This document shows positions 41,211-49,067 of a stretch of 64,000 nt of DNA, piece by piece. A model generated the notes under the pieces. The model ran no database searches, was not told the origin of the DNA, and saw nothing but the letters and a program-made list of their open reading frames with translations. How positions within the stretch are numbered: the stretch's first letter is position 1; each line of letters begins with the position of its first letter. This DNA is from Geodermatophilus amargosae (GTDB lineage: Bacteria > Actinomycetota > Actinomycetes > Mycobacteriales > Geodermatophilaceae), in NCBI RefSeq assembly GCF_900116515.1, contig NZ_FPBA01000005.1, positions 248,001-312,000 on the forward strand, given 5' to 3'. Both the position numbers and the translations under genes were made by a program.

Positions 41211-41228
41211 TGCATGAAGCTTCATGCA
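41211..41228. promoter_or_regulatory. 18 bp perfect palindromic operator candidate
   Basis: TGCATGAAGC-TTCATGCA is perfectly self-complementary over 18 bases and lies 39 bases before the GTG of the secreted protein, in the region shared with the divergent MFS gene. It is A+T-rich for this genome. A MarR-, TetR- or LuxR-type dimer could bind it, but no regulator gene adjoins it. Confidence 0.6.
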
Positions 41229-41266
41229 CTCTGGTCGGTGCCCGATCCGCCGACCCGAGGAGCCCC

Positions 41267-42136
41267 GTGGCCCCCACCTCCCGGCCGCGCCCCCTGCGCG
41301 CCGCCCTCGTCCTGCTGCTCGCGCTCGCCGCGCTGCTCGTCCCCGGCACCGCCTCCGCCTCCGGGGGCGACGACGGCGGCGCGACCGAGGGCGCGAGCAG
41401 CGGCGGCGACTTCGCCGTCACCGTCAACGGCCGCACGTCGAACCCGGCCGCCGGGAACGAGTACCGCCTGCGCGACACCACGCCCACCGCGCCGATCGCC
41501 GTCCGCGGCCGGCACGTCTCGTTCCGGATCGACCCGGCCACCCTCGGCGTGTACGACTACTCGCTCACCGGCGCCCCCGACGCGCAGCGCATGGTCACCG
41601 CCCCGACCGTCGTCTTCGCCTCCAAGGTGCCGGTGCTGACCGCCGCCCAGCTGCGCGGCGTCCGGATCAGCGAGCTGCGGCTGCGCGACGACGTCCTGGT
41701 CGTCATCTTCACGACCGCCTCCGGCGGCAAGCTCAAGGTCCAGTCGAAGGACGCCCCGCAGGGCGGCATCTTCCAGATGGAGCAGGAGTTCGGCACCGCC
41801 GTCGAGTACGTGCACACACTCGGCGCCGGCCTCTACTACTTCGTCAACGAGTACACGGGCAAGGTGAACTTCGGCGACGGCGTCCCGGCCGACGCCACCC
41901 ACCAGATGCTGCTCGGCAAGGACAGCCCGCAGGTGGCCACCAAGCTCGAGCAGACCGCCACCACGACCCGCTGGTCGGTCGCCTCGGGCGGCCGCATGGG
42001 CGGCGTGCTCGGCGAGGACTCGATCGAGCTCTCGGCCGGCGCCACCAACTGCACGAGCGACTGCCAGGCCCGCAACCGGATCCAGGGCTCGGTGCCCGTG
42101 CCGCCGGACCCGACCAACCCGGTCCCGATCGGCTGA
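41267..42136 (+). CDS. secreted protein of unknown function
   Basis: A 289-residue protein with a signal peptide (VAPTSRPRPLRAALVLLLALAALLVPGTASA, shown by basic N-terminus then hydrophobic core and AxA site). The mature part starts with a Gly/Ser-rich linker, then beta-rich sequence (FAVTVNGRTSNPAAG, HVSFRIDPATLGVYDYSL), a VPVLTAAQLRGVRISELRL segment and one Cys pair near the end (NCTSDCQ). No domain name is recognised. GAGGAGCCCC precedes GTG 41267. Possible surface-layer, adhesion or inhibitor function cannot be decided. Confidence 0.75.
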   Translation: MAPTSRPRPLRAALVLLLALAALLVPGTASASGGDDGGATEGASSGGDFAVTVNGRTSNPAAGNEYRLRDTTPTAPIAVRGRHVSFRIDPATLGVYDYSLTGAPDAQRMVTAPTVVFASKVPVLTAAQLRGVRISELRLRDDVLVVIFTTASGGKLKVQSKDAPQGGIFQMEQEFGTAVEYVHTLGAGLYYFVNEYTGKVNFGDGVPADATHQMLLGKDSPQVATKLEQTATTTRWSVASGGRMGGVLGEDSIELSAGATNCTSDCQARNRIQGSVPVPPDPTNPVPIG

Positions 42137-42221
42137 ACCAGTACTCCCCACGGGGGCGGTCCGCGGTGCGGGCCGCCCCCGTCGGCGTCCCGGGGGACGG
42201 CACGGACGGCACGACCGCCAC

Positions 42222-42227
42222 TACATT
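42222..42227 (+). promoter_or_regulatory. -10 box giving a leaderless moaA message
   Basis: TACATT fits the actinobacterial TAnnnT -10 motif and ends 7 bases before the moaA GTG, while no ribosome site is present. Together these predict transcription starting at or next to the start codon. No -35 match is seen. Confidence 0.5.
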
Positions 42228-42234
42228 CGTCCAC

Positions 42235-43296
42235 GTGACCCAGTCCAGCCCGCTGCCCGACCCGGTGGTGCGCCGTCCGGCGCCGCCCGCCACCGCGCCC
42301 GGCAGCGGCGGGCTGGTGGACCGGCACGGCCGGGTCGCCACCGACCTGCGGGTCTCGCTCACCGACCGCTGCAACCTGCGCTGCACCTACTGCATGCCAC
42401 CCGAGGGCCTGCAGTGGTTGCCCAAGGTCGAGCAGCTCACCGACGACGAGGTCGTCCGGCTGGTCCGCATCGGCGTCGAGCAGCTGGGCATCCACGAGGT
42501 CCGCTTCACCGGCGGTGAGCCGCTGCTCCGCCCGGGCCTGGTGGGCATCGTCGAGGCGGCGACCGCGCTGTCCCCGCGCCCCGAGGTCAGCCTCACCACC
42601 AACGCCATCGGCCTGGCCCGCGTCGCGCCCGCGCTGGCCGCCGCGGGACTGGACCGGATCAACGTCAGCCTCGACACCCTCGACCGCGAACGGTTCAAGG
42701 CCCTGACCCACCGCGACCGGCTCGACGACGTCCTCGCCGGCCTCCGGGCCGCGCACGACGCCGGCCTCACCCCGGTGAAGGTCAACGCCGTCCTGCTGCG
42801 CGGCATGAACGAGGCCGACGCCGTCCCGCTGCTCGACTTCTGCCTGGAGCACGGCTACCAGCTGCGGTTCATCGAGCAGATGCCGCTCGACGCCCACCAC
42901 GCCTGGACCCGCGGCGAGATGGTCACCGCCGAGGACATCCTCGCCCGGCTGTCGGCCGCGCACGACCTCACGCCCGACACCGAGGAACGCGGGTCGGCTC
43001 CCGCCGAGCGCTGGCTGGTCGACGGCGGCCCGGCGACCGTCGGGGTCATCGCCTCGGTCACCCGCTCGTTCTGCGGCACCTGCGACCGCACCCGGCTCAC
43101 CGCCGACGGCCAGATCCGCAACTGCCTGTTCGCCCGCGAGGAGTCCGACCTGCGGACGGCGATGCGCGAGGGCGCCACCGACGCCGAGCTGGCCGACCGC
43201 TGGCGGATCGCCACCCTGGCCAAGCTCCCCGGCCACGGGATCGACGACCCCAGCTTCCTGCAGCCGAGCCGGCCGATGTCGGCGATCGGCGGCTGA
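42235..43296 (+). CDS. moaA: GTP 3',8-cyclase MoaA
   Basis: A 353-residue radical SAM enzyme that makes 3',8-cH2GTP, the first step of molybdopterin synthesis. The SAM cluster Cys are C46, C50 and C53 (RCNLRCTYC), the second cluster lies in FCGTCDRTRLTADGQIRNC, and the C-terminal GG (SAIGG) is present. N-terminal extension of about 28 residues is variable. moaD starts 3 bases later, so this is a moaA-moaD operon. moaC, moaB and moeA are not in the window. Confidence 0.95.
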   Translation: MTQSSPLPDPVVRRPAPPATAPGSGGLVDRHGRVATDLRVSLTDRCNLRCTYCMPPEGLQWLPKVEQLTDDEVVRLVRIGVEQLGIHEVRFTGGEPLLRPGLVGIVEAATALSPRPEVSLTTNAIGLARVAPALAAAGLDRINVSLDTLDRERFKALTHRDRLDDVLAGLRAAHDAGLTPVKVNAVLLRGMNEADAVPLLDFCLEHGYQLRFIEQMPLDAHHAWTRGEMVTAEDILARLSAAHDLTPDTEERGSAPAERWLVDGGPATVGVIASVTRSFCGTCDRTRLTADGQIRNCLFAREESDLRTAMREGATDAELADRWRIATLAKLPGHGIDDPSFLQPSRPMSAIGG

Positions 43297-43299
43297 CCG

Positions 43300-43548
43300 G
43301 TGACCGATCTCGTCACCGTGCGCTACTTCGCCGGGGCCCGCGCGGCCAGCGGCGTCGACACCGAGAGCTGCGCGGCCGGCACCCTCGAGGAGCTGGTCGG
43401 CCGGATCGTCGAGGCGCACGGCGAGCGCCTCGAACGGGTGCTCACCGCCTGCTCGTTCCTCGTCGACGGAACGCAGACCCGTGACCGCACGTTGCAGCTG
43501 TCACCCGGGGCGGTCGTGGACGTGCTGCCCCCCTTCGCCGGAGGATGA
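43300..43548 (+). CDS. moaD: molybdopterin synthase small subunit MoaD
   Basis: An 82-residue beta-grasp sulfur carrier, ending PPFAGG; the terminal GG is thiocarboxylated to donate sulfur in MoaE-MoaD molybdopterin synthase. Core VTVRYFAGARAASG and DVLPPFAGG match the family. It starts at GTG 43300, three bases after the moaA stop. The MoaE partner is encoded about 5 kb downstream on the other strand, so the two halves of the enzyme are in different operons. Confidence 0.92.
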   Translation: MTDLVTVRYFAGARAASGVDTESCAAGTLEELVGRIVEAHGERLERVLTACSFLVDGTQTRDRTLQLSPGAVVDVLPPFAGG

Positions 43549-43617
43549 CCGCACCCTCGTGAGCCTGCCTCACCATACGAGCCCTCCCCGTTCCCTCCCG
43601 CTCCTGCGGACGCACGC

Positions 43618-45009
43618 ATGATCGAGTGGCTGCTCGTCCTCGTCGGCGTCCTGCTGGTCCTCGGCTGCGCCGCCTTCGTGGCCTTCGAGTTCTCCCTGGT
43701 GACCGTCGACCGGGCCACCGTGGAGCGCGAGGCCGCAGCCGGCGTCCGCGGGTCGGCCGGCGTCCTCGCCGCCATGCGGACGCTGTCCACCCAGCTCTCG
43801 GGCGCCCAGCTCGGCATCACCGTCACCAACCTGGCCATCGGCTTCGTGGCCGAGCCCTCGATCGCCGCGCTGCTGCGCGGGCCGCTGGAGACGGTGGGCC
43901 TGTCCGGTGGCGCCGCCCGGTCGGTGTCGATCACCGTGGCGCTCGTCCTCGCGACGGCGCTGACCATGGTGTTCGGCGAGCTGGTGCCCAAGAACGTGGC
44001 GATCAGCGAGCCGCTGCGCACGGCCCGCGCCGTGTCGGGCTTCCAGCGGGGCTTCACCCGGGCCACGTCGCTGGTCATCCGCCTCCTCAACGGCTGGGCC
44101 AACGCCATCCTGCGCCGGCTGTTCGGCGTCGAGCCGCAGGAGGAGCTGGCCTCGGCCCGCTCGCCGGAGGAGCTCACCTCGCTGGTCCGCCGCTCCGGCC
44201 GGCAGGGCACGCTCCCGGCCGAGACCGCCTTCCTGCTCGAGCGCGGGCTGGCCTTCGGTGAGCTGCGGGCCAGCGACGCGGCGACGCCGCGCACCCGCAT
44301 GACCACCGTCCTCGACGGCGCCCCCGTCGCCGAGGTGCTCACCGCCGCCCGCGACTCGGGGCACTCGCGCTTCCCCGTCGTCTCCGGGGCCGGCGTCGAC
44401 GACGTCGTCGGCATGGTCCACGTGAAACACGCCCTGGCGGTCCCGCGCGACCGGCGGGCGGAGACGCCCGTCTCGGCGGTCATGCTGCCGGCGCTGTTCG
44501 TCCCGACGTCCCGGCGGCTGGACGACCTGCTCGGCGACCTGCGCCGCGGCGGGCTGCAGATGGCCGTCGTCGTCGACGAGTACGGCGGCACCGACGGCGT
44601 CGTGACCATCGAGGACCTCGTGGAGGAGATCGTCGGCGACCTCACCGACGAGTACGACCTGGAGACCGGCGACGACGTCGTCGACCTCGGCGACGGCACC
44701 TGGTCGGTGTCGGGCCTGCTGCGCCCGGACGAGGTGGCCGCGGCCACTGGCCTGGCGGTCCCCTCCGACCGGCACTGGGAGACCCTCGGCGGCCTGGTGC
44801 TGCACGTGCTCGGCCGGATCCCGGAGGACGGCGACCGGATCGAGGCACGACCGGCCCTGCCGCCGGAGCTGGCCGCCGAGGCCGAGGGCCTGCCGGCCGG
44901 CGTGTGGGTCCGGGTCGAGGCGGTCGACGGCACCCGCGTGGAGCGGGCCGTCGTCGGCGAGCTGCCCGCGACCACCGGCGACGAGGACGAGGAGACCGAC
45001 CGTGGGTGA
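43618..45009 (+). CDS. CNNM/CorC-family protein with CBS domains (copy A)
   Basis: A 463-residue hemolysin-C/CNNM-type transporter-like protein. DUF21 membrane domain (about 1-190, four hydrophobic segments; QLSGAQLGITVTNLAIGFVAEPS and FGELVPKN motifs), a CBS pair (about 215-340, DEYGGTDGVVTIEDLVEEIVGDLTDEYD), and a C-terminal CorC/HlyC domain (from about 355, WSVSGLLRPDEVAAATGLA). Members handle Mg/Co export and membrane maintenance. ATG 43618 starts the gene; its end overlaps copy B by 8 bases. Confidence 0.86.
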   Translation: MIEWLLVLVGVLLVLGCAAFVAFEFSLVTVDRATVEREAAAGVRGSAGVLAAMRTLSTQLSGAQLGITVTNLAIGFVAEPSIAALLRGPLETVGLSGGAARSVSITVALVLATALTMVFGELVPKNVAISEPLRTARAVSGFQRGFTRATSLVIRLLNGWANAILRRLFGVEPQEELASARSPEELTSLVRRSGRQGTLPAETAFLLERGLAFGELRASDAATPRTRMTTVLDGAPVAEVLTAARDSGHSRFPVVSGAGVDDVVGMVHVKHALAVPRDRRAETPVSAVMLPALFVPTSRRLDDLLGDLRRGGLQMAVVVDEYGGTDGVVTIEDLVEEIVGDLTDEYDLETGDDVVDLGDGTWSVSGLLRPDEVAAATGLAVPSDRHWETLGGLVLHVLGRIPEDGDRIEARPALPPELAAEAEGLPAGVWVRVEAVDGTRVERAVVGELPATTGDEDEETDRG

Positions 45010-46051
45010 CTGGATCGGCCTGATCGTCGCCGTCGTGCTGCTGCTCGCCAACGCGTTCTTCGTCGGTGCCGAGTTCGCCCTGATCTCCGCCCGCCGCTCG
45101 TCGATCGAGCCGCTGGCCGACGCCGGTTCCCGCCGCGCCCGCACCACGCTCGCGGCAATGGAGCGGGTGTCGCTCATGATGGCCGGTGCGCAGCTGGGCA
45201 TCACCGTCTGCTCGCTCGGCCTCGGTGCCATCGGCGAGCCCGCGGTGGCGCACCTGCTCGAGCCCGTGTTCGAGGCGCTGTCGGTGCCCGAGGCGCTGGT
45301 GCACCCGATCTCCTTCGTCCTCGCGCTCACCGCCGTCGTCGCGCTGCACGTGGTGATCGGCGAGATGGTGCCGAAGAACCTGGCGCTGGCCGGTCCCGAC
45401 CGGGCCGCGCTGGCGCTGGCCCCGCCGCTGGCCGCCGTCGTCACGGTGCTCAAGCCGGTGATCGTGACGCTCAACGCGCTGGCCAACGCCGTGCTCCGGC
45501 TGCTCGGGGTGACACCCCGGGACGAGGTGACCAGCGCGTTCACCCGCGACCAGGTGGCCGGGCTGCTCGACGAGTCGCGCGCCGGCGGCCTGCTCGACGA
45601 GCGCGGGCACGAGCTGCTCACCGGCGCCCTCGGCCTGGAGGAGCGCGAGACCCGCTCGGTGCTGATCCCGCGGGCCGCGCTCACCGTCGTCGGGCCGGAC
45701 GACGACACCGCCGCCGTCGAGCGGGCCGCGGCCACCACCGGCTTCTCCCGCTTCCCGGTGGCCGTCGGCGACCGGCTGCTCGGGTACGTGCACGTCAAGG
45801 ACGTGCTGCAGGCCGACGGCGCCCCCGAGCCGCGGGTCCGGGACATCACCCGCCCCCTGCCGCGGGTGGCCGCCGAGGACGACCTGCGCCGCACGCTGGA
45901 GGTCATGCAGGCCGGCCGCGCCCAGTTCGCCGCGGTCACCGACGCGGGGCGGGTGGTCGGCGTCGTGGCGCTGGAGGACATCCTGGAGGAGCTGGTCGGC
46001 GAGATCCGCGACGCTGCACACAGGAGCACGGAGAGGACGGGGCAACGATGA
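45002..46051 (+). CDS. CNNM-family protein lacking the CorC domain (copy B)
   Basis: A 349-residue paralogue of the preceding protein. DUF21 (about 1-185; AGAQLGITVCSLGLGAIGEPA, IGEMVPKN) and a CBS pair (about 205-330, ends VVALEDILEELVGEIRD) are complete, but the protein stops there with no CorC/HlyC domain. It probably pairs with copy A, since the genes overlap by 8 bases and must be co-translated. GTG 45002 is inside the upstream gene. Confidence 0.85.
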   Translation: MGDWIGLIVAVVLLLANAFFVGAEFALISARRSSIEPLADAGSRRARTTLAAMERVSLMMAGAQLGITVCSLGLGAIGEPAVAHLLEPVFEALSVPEALVHPISFVLALTAVVALHVVIGEMVPKNLALAGPDRAALALAPPLAAVVTVLKPVIVTLNALANAVLRLLGVTPRDEVTSAFTRDQVAGLLDESRAGGLLDERGHELLTGALGLEERETRSVLIPRAALTVVGPDDDTAAVERAAATTGFSRFPVAVGDRLLGYVHVKDVLQADGAPEPRVRDITRPLPRVAAEDDLRRTLEVMQAGRAQFAAVTDAGRVVGVVALEDILEELVGEIRDAAHRSTERTGQR

Positions 46052-46266
46052 GTTTCATCGACAAGGCCAAGGCGAAGGCCGAGGAGCTGCTGGGCCGGGC
46101 CGAGGAGGTCTACGGCGAGTCGCACGGTGACGCCGCCGCCCAGGTGGCCGGGGAGGCCCACCGGCTGGAGGCCGAGGTGGAGCTCGAGGAGGAGCGCGCC
46201 GAGGAGGCCGCCCGCGGGCACGGCACCCCGCGTCCCACCGACGAGGACGGCCGCACCCTGGGCTGA
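46048..46266 (+). CDS. CsbD-like stress protein
   Basis: A 72-residue CsbD-like hydrophilic, highly charged protein: MSFIDKAKAKAEELLGRAEEVYGESHGDAA is the family core, followed by a Glu/Ala-rich helix. Such proteins are general stress (desiccation, osmotic) proteins. ATG 46048 overlaps the stop of CNNM copy B (ATGA), making a three-gene operon. Confidence 0.82.
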   Translation: MSFIDKAKAKAEELLGRAEEVYGESHGDAAAQVAGEAHRLEAEVELEEERAEEAARGHGTPRPTDEDGRTLG

Positions 46267-46267
46267 C

Positions 46268-46288
46268 GCCGGCCCGGGCGCGGCCGGC
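46268..46288. terminator. short hairpin at the csbD/phosphatase convergent border
   Basis: GCCGGCC (46268-46274) pairs with GGCCGGC (46282-46288) around CGGGCGC, between the stops of the CsbD-like gene and the convergent phosphatase gene. The stem is only 7 bp but all G/C. Confidence 0.5.
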
Positions 46289-46321
46289 TCTGCGCGACCG
46301 GCCCGGCTCGACCGATCCCGC

Positions 46322-47908
46322 TCAGCGGTCCAGGCGCAGGGCCACCAGGGCGACGTCGTCCTCCGGGTGGCCGTGCACGAGCCGCTCGATCACCTCGTCG
46401 CACAGCTCGTCGAGCGGGCGCCCGCCGAGCTCGGCGACGACGGCGGCCAGCCGGGCCAGTCCGGCGTCGAGGTCGAGGCCGCGCCGCTCGACCAGGCCGT
46501 CGGTGAACAGCAGCACCGTGGAACCCGCCTCGAGCACGAGGGTGCTCTCGACGCGGACGCTCGAGGGGTCCACGCCGAGCAGCAGGTCGCCGGGGTGTGC
46601 CGGCAGCACGACCGGCCGGCCGTGGGGGTCGAGCACCAGGGGCGGGAAGTGGCCGGCACTGGCCCAGCACATGCGGGTGCGGCCCGCCGCGGCCTCCTCC
46701 GGCGTGCGCTCGAAGCGGGCGACGGCGACGGTCGCGTAGGTGTCCACGCCGAGCGTCGCCATGGCCTCGTCCAGCCCGCGCAGCACCTCGGCCGGCCCCG
46801 CACCGCTGTAGGCCGCGACGCCGCGCAGCAGCGAGCGCAGCTGCCCCATGGCCGCCGCGGCGGCGGTGTCGTGCCCGACGACGTCGCCGATGACCAGCGT
46901 CGTCGCCCCGCCGGGCTGGGGGAAGGCGTCGTACCAGTCACCGCCGACGCGGGCCGCCTCGGCCGCCGGCGTGTAGCGGACCTCGATCGCACCGAGACCG
47001 GAGCCGCGCGGGTCGGTGAGCAGGCTGCGCTGCAGGGCCTCGGTGAGCTGGGTCTGGCGGGCGAAGAGCCGCACGTTGTCCAGCGCCAGCCCCACCCGGC
47101 CGGCCACCTCGCGGGCGGTGAGCGGGTCCACCCGCGCGGCGCTGCCGGGGTTCCCGGCGAGGAAGGTGAGCGCACCGATGACCCGGTCGCGACCCGGCAG
47201 CGGGACGGCGAGCACGGCCGGGGCGCCCAGCTCGCGGTAGAGCCGGGCGGCCTCCTCGTCCTCGATCGCCGCGAGCACCGCGTCGCCGTCGGCGGTCACG
47301 GTCTCCCCCGCCAGCGCCCGCATCACCGGGGCGGCGGACGGCATCCCGGGCAGCCGGACGCCGGCGTAACGGGTCAGCAGGTCGCGGCGGGCCGGGTCGC
47401 CGTGCCAGGAGCCGAGGTCACGGGGCCGGCCGTCGTCGTCGACGACCGTGAGCAGGCAGGCCTCGCCGAGCTCGGGCACCACCAGGCGCGGGATCCGGCG
47501 GACGGCCTCGGCGAGGTCGAGGGTGCCGGTCAGCTCGGCGCCGACCCGTGCCAGCAGCGCCAGCCGGTCCTGCGCGGTGCGGCGCGCGGTGACCTCGGAG
47601 AAGTACACGGCCAGGCCGGCCGGCAGCGGGACGGCGCTCACCTCGAACCAGCTGTGGAACGGCTCGGGGTAGTAGGTCTCGAACGTCCGGGCGTGCCCGG
47701 TGGCCACGACCTCGCGGTAGACGCGGCCGGCCTCGCTGTCGCGGTTGGCCGGGAAGGACGCCCAGAAACAGGCACCGACGAGTTCGTCCCACGTCCGCCC
47801 CACGACGGCCTCGCCGCTGGCGTTGACGTAGGTGATCTGCCAGTCGGCGTCGACGGCGATGAAGCCGAGGGGCATCGCCTCGAGGACGGGGTCGCGCTCC
47901 GCGGGCAC
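46322..47908 (-). CDS. PAS-GAF-PP2C (SpoIIE/RsbU-type) serine phosphatase
   Basis: A 528-residue signalling phosphatase. PAS domain at about 5-125 (MPLGFIAVDADWQITYVN; PEPFHSWFEVSAVPL), a GAF domain near 135-280 ([45 protein letters not shown]), and a C-terminal PP2C domain near 310-525 (GGDWYDAF, VIGDVVGHD, FTDGLVERRG, EDDVALVALR). It likely controls an anti-sigma/anti-anti-sigma pathway for stress sigma factors. GTG 47908 was chosen for the nearby AGGTG; a longer start at 47992 is possible. No RsbV/RsbW gene adjoins it. Confidence 0.85.
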   Translation of the reverse strand: MPAERDPVLEAMPLGFIAVDADWQITYVNASGEAVVGRTWDELVGACFWASFPANRDSEAGRVYREVVATGHARTFETYYPEPFHSWFEVSAVPLPAGLAVYFSEVTARRTAQDRLALLARVGAELTGTLDLAEAVRRIPRLVVPELGEACLLTVVDDDGRPRDLGSWHGDPARRDLLTRYAGVRLPGMPSAAPVMRALAGETVTADGDAVLAAIEDEEAARLYRELGAPAVLAVPLPGRDRVIGALTFLAGNPGSAARVDPLTAREVAGRVGLALDNVRLFARQTQLTEALQRSLLTDPRGSGLGAIEVRYTPAAEAARVGGDWYDAFPQPGGATTLVIGDVVGHDTAAAAAMGQLRSLLRGVAAYSGAGPAEVLRGLDEAMATLGVDTYATVAVARFERTPEEAAAGRTRMCWASAGHFPPLVLDPHGRPVVLPAHPGDLLLGVDPSSVRVESTLVLEAGSTVLLFTDGLVERRGLDLDAGLARLAAVVAELGGRPLDELCDEVIERLVHGHPEDDVALVALRLDR

Positions 47909-48045
47909 CGGGCACCTCGCTGTCGTCCTGCCGCGGTCCGCGGGCACGCCGGGGGATCCACCCCACCCTTGGAGCCCCCACCGTTGTGTCACGCGCCCCC
48001 ACGCCGGTCAAGGGAGCGGGCCGCTCCGGTACCGAGACGCGACCT

Positions 48046-48061
48046 CCTGCCTAGGGGCAGG
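48046..48061. terminator. CCTGCC-TAGG-GGCAGG stem overlapping the moaE stop
   Basis: CCTGCC (48046-48051) pairs with GGCAGG (48056-48061) around TAGG, with the moaE TAG inside. Another stem GGAGCGG/CCGCTCC (48013-48019 and 48021-48027) follows. Together they may end the long mod-mob-moaE transcript. Confidence 0.45.
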
Positions 48062-48476
48062 CGACCCACTCCTCGTCGCCGTCGGTGAACACCTGGCGCT
48101 TCCAGATGGGGAGCCGCTTCTTGACCTCGTCGACCAGCTCGGCGCAGGCGGTGAAGGCCTCGCCGCGGTGGGCCGAGCTGACCGCGCAGGCCAGCGCGAC
48201 GTCGCCGATGCCCAGCAGGCCGACCCGGTGGGAGACGGCGACCGCGCGGATGCCGGGACGGGCGGTGAACTCCTCGGCGAGCTCGCTGATCACCTGCGCG
48301 GCGGTCGGGTGGCCGACGTACTCGAGCTCGGTCACCGACCGGCCGCCGTCGGAGTCCCGGACGACGCCGGCGAAGGAGACGACGGCGCCGGCGCCGGCGT
48401 CGGTCACCGCCTCCTCGTGCTCGGCGACCGAGAGCGGCTCGTCGACGACTCGGGCGATCATGTGGCCGGCGATCAC
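48051..48476 (-). CDS. moaE: molybdopterin synthase large subunit MoaE
   Basis: A 141-residue catalytic subunit that joins MoaD sulfur to cyclic pyranopterin phosphate. Conserved HRVGLLGIGD (about 80-89), AVSSAHRGEAFTACAELVDEVKKRLPIWKRQ near 93-123 with the catalytic Lys in KKRLPIWK. GTG 48476 overlaps the upstream mobA stop (GTGA), so it is coupled to that gene; ATG 48461 would be the alternative. moaD is in the moaA operon 5 kb away. Confidence 0.93.
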   Translation of the reverse strand: MIAGHMIARVVDEPLSVAEHEEAVTDAGAGAVVSFAGVVRDSDGGRSVTELEYVGHPTAAQVISELAEEFTARPGIRAVAVSHRVGLLGIGDVALACAVSSAHRGEAFTACAELVDEVKKRLPIWKRQVFTDGDEEWVACP

Positions 48477-49054
48477 GGCGCCGAAGCTACCCCGCCGGGC
48501 GGCACGTCGAGGTCCACCGGGTCGGCCAGGCCCGTGCAGTCGACCTCGGTGACCGCGTGCGCGGCCAGGTAGCCGCGGGCGCCCTCGTCGCCGGTCGCCG
48601 TCGCGGCCACGCCCGCCCAGTGGTCCCGGCCGAGCAGCACGGGGTGCCCGCGGACGCCGTCGTAGGTGGCCACCGCCAGCGCGTCCGGGGCGGCTCCGTC
48701 CGCGACCCGCGCCAGGGCCGCCGGCGTCATGCCCGGCATGTCCACGAGCGTGACCAGCGCGGCGTCGACCCGTCCCGGCCAGCCGCGCAGCCCGTCGAGC
48801 CCGGTGCGCAGGCTGGAGGCCATGCCGGTCTCCCAGTCGCGGTTGGCCAGCACGGTGGCGCCGGTGAGGTCGGCGGCCCGCCAGACGTCGACCGCGCGGG
48901 CGCCGAGGACGACGAGCACCGGGTCGCACACCGCGCGCGCCGTCCGCACCGCCCGCTCCACCAGCAGGCTGCCGCCGTACTCGACGAGCGCCTTGGGCAT
49001 GCCGTAGCGGCGTCCCCCGCCCGCGGCGAGGACCAGGCCGGCGACCGTGCTCAT
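48473..49054 (-). CDS. MobA/MocA-like molybdenum cofactor nucleotidyltransferase
   Basis: A 193-residue NTP transferase with N-terminal VAGLVLAAGGGRRYGMPKALVEY and metal/base motif TLVDMPGM, as in MocA (CTP) and MobA (GTP). CO-dehydrogenase/xanthine dehydrogenase family enzymes use molybdopterin cytosine dinucleotide, and the operon contains moaE, so a MocA role is favoured, but the sequence alone does not separate the two. ATG 49054 was chosen; GTG 49063 adds three residues. Confidence 0.82.
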   Translation of the reverse strand: MSTVAGLVLAAGGGRRYGMPKALVEYGGSLLVERAVRTARAVCDPVLVVLGARAVDVWRAADLTGATVLANRDWETGMASSLRTGLDGLRGWPGRVDAALVTLVDMPGMTPAALARVADGAAPDALAVATYDGVRGHPVLLGRDHWAGVAATATGDEGARGYLAAHAVTEVDCTGLADPVDLDVPPGGVASAP

Positions 49055-49067
49055 GCCCGCCACCCTG

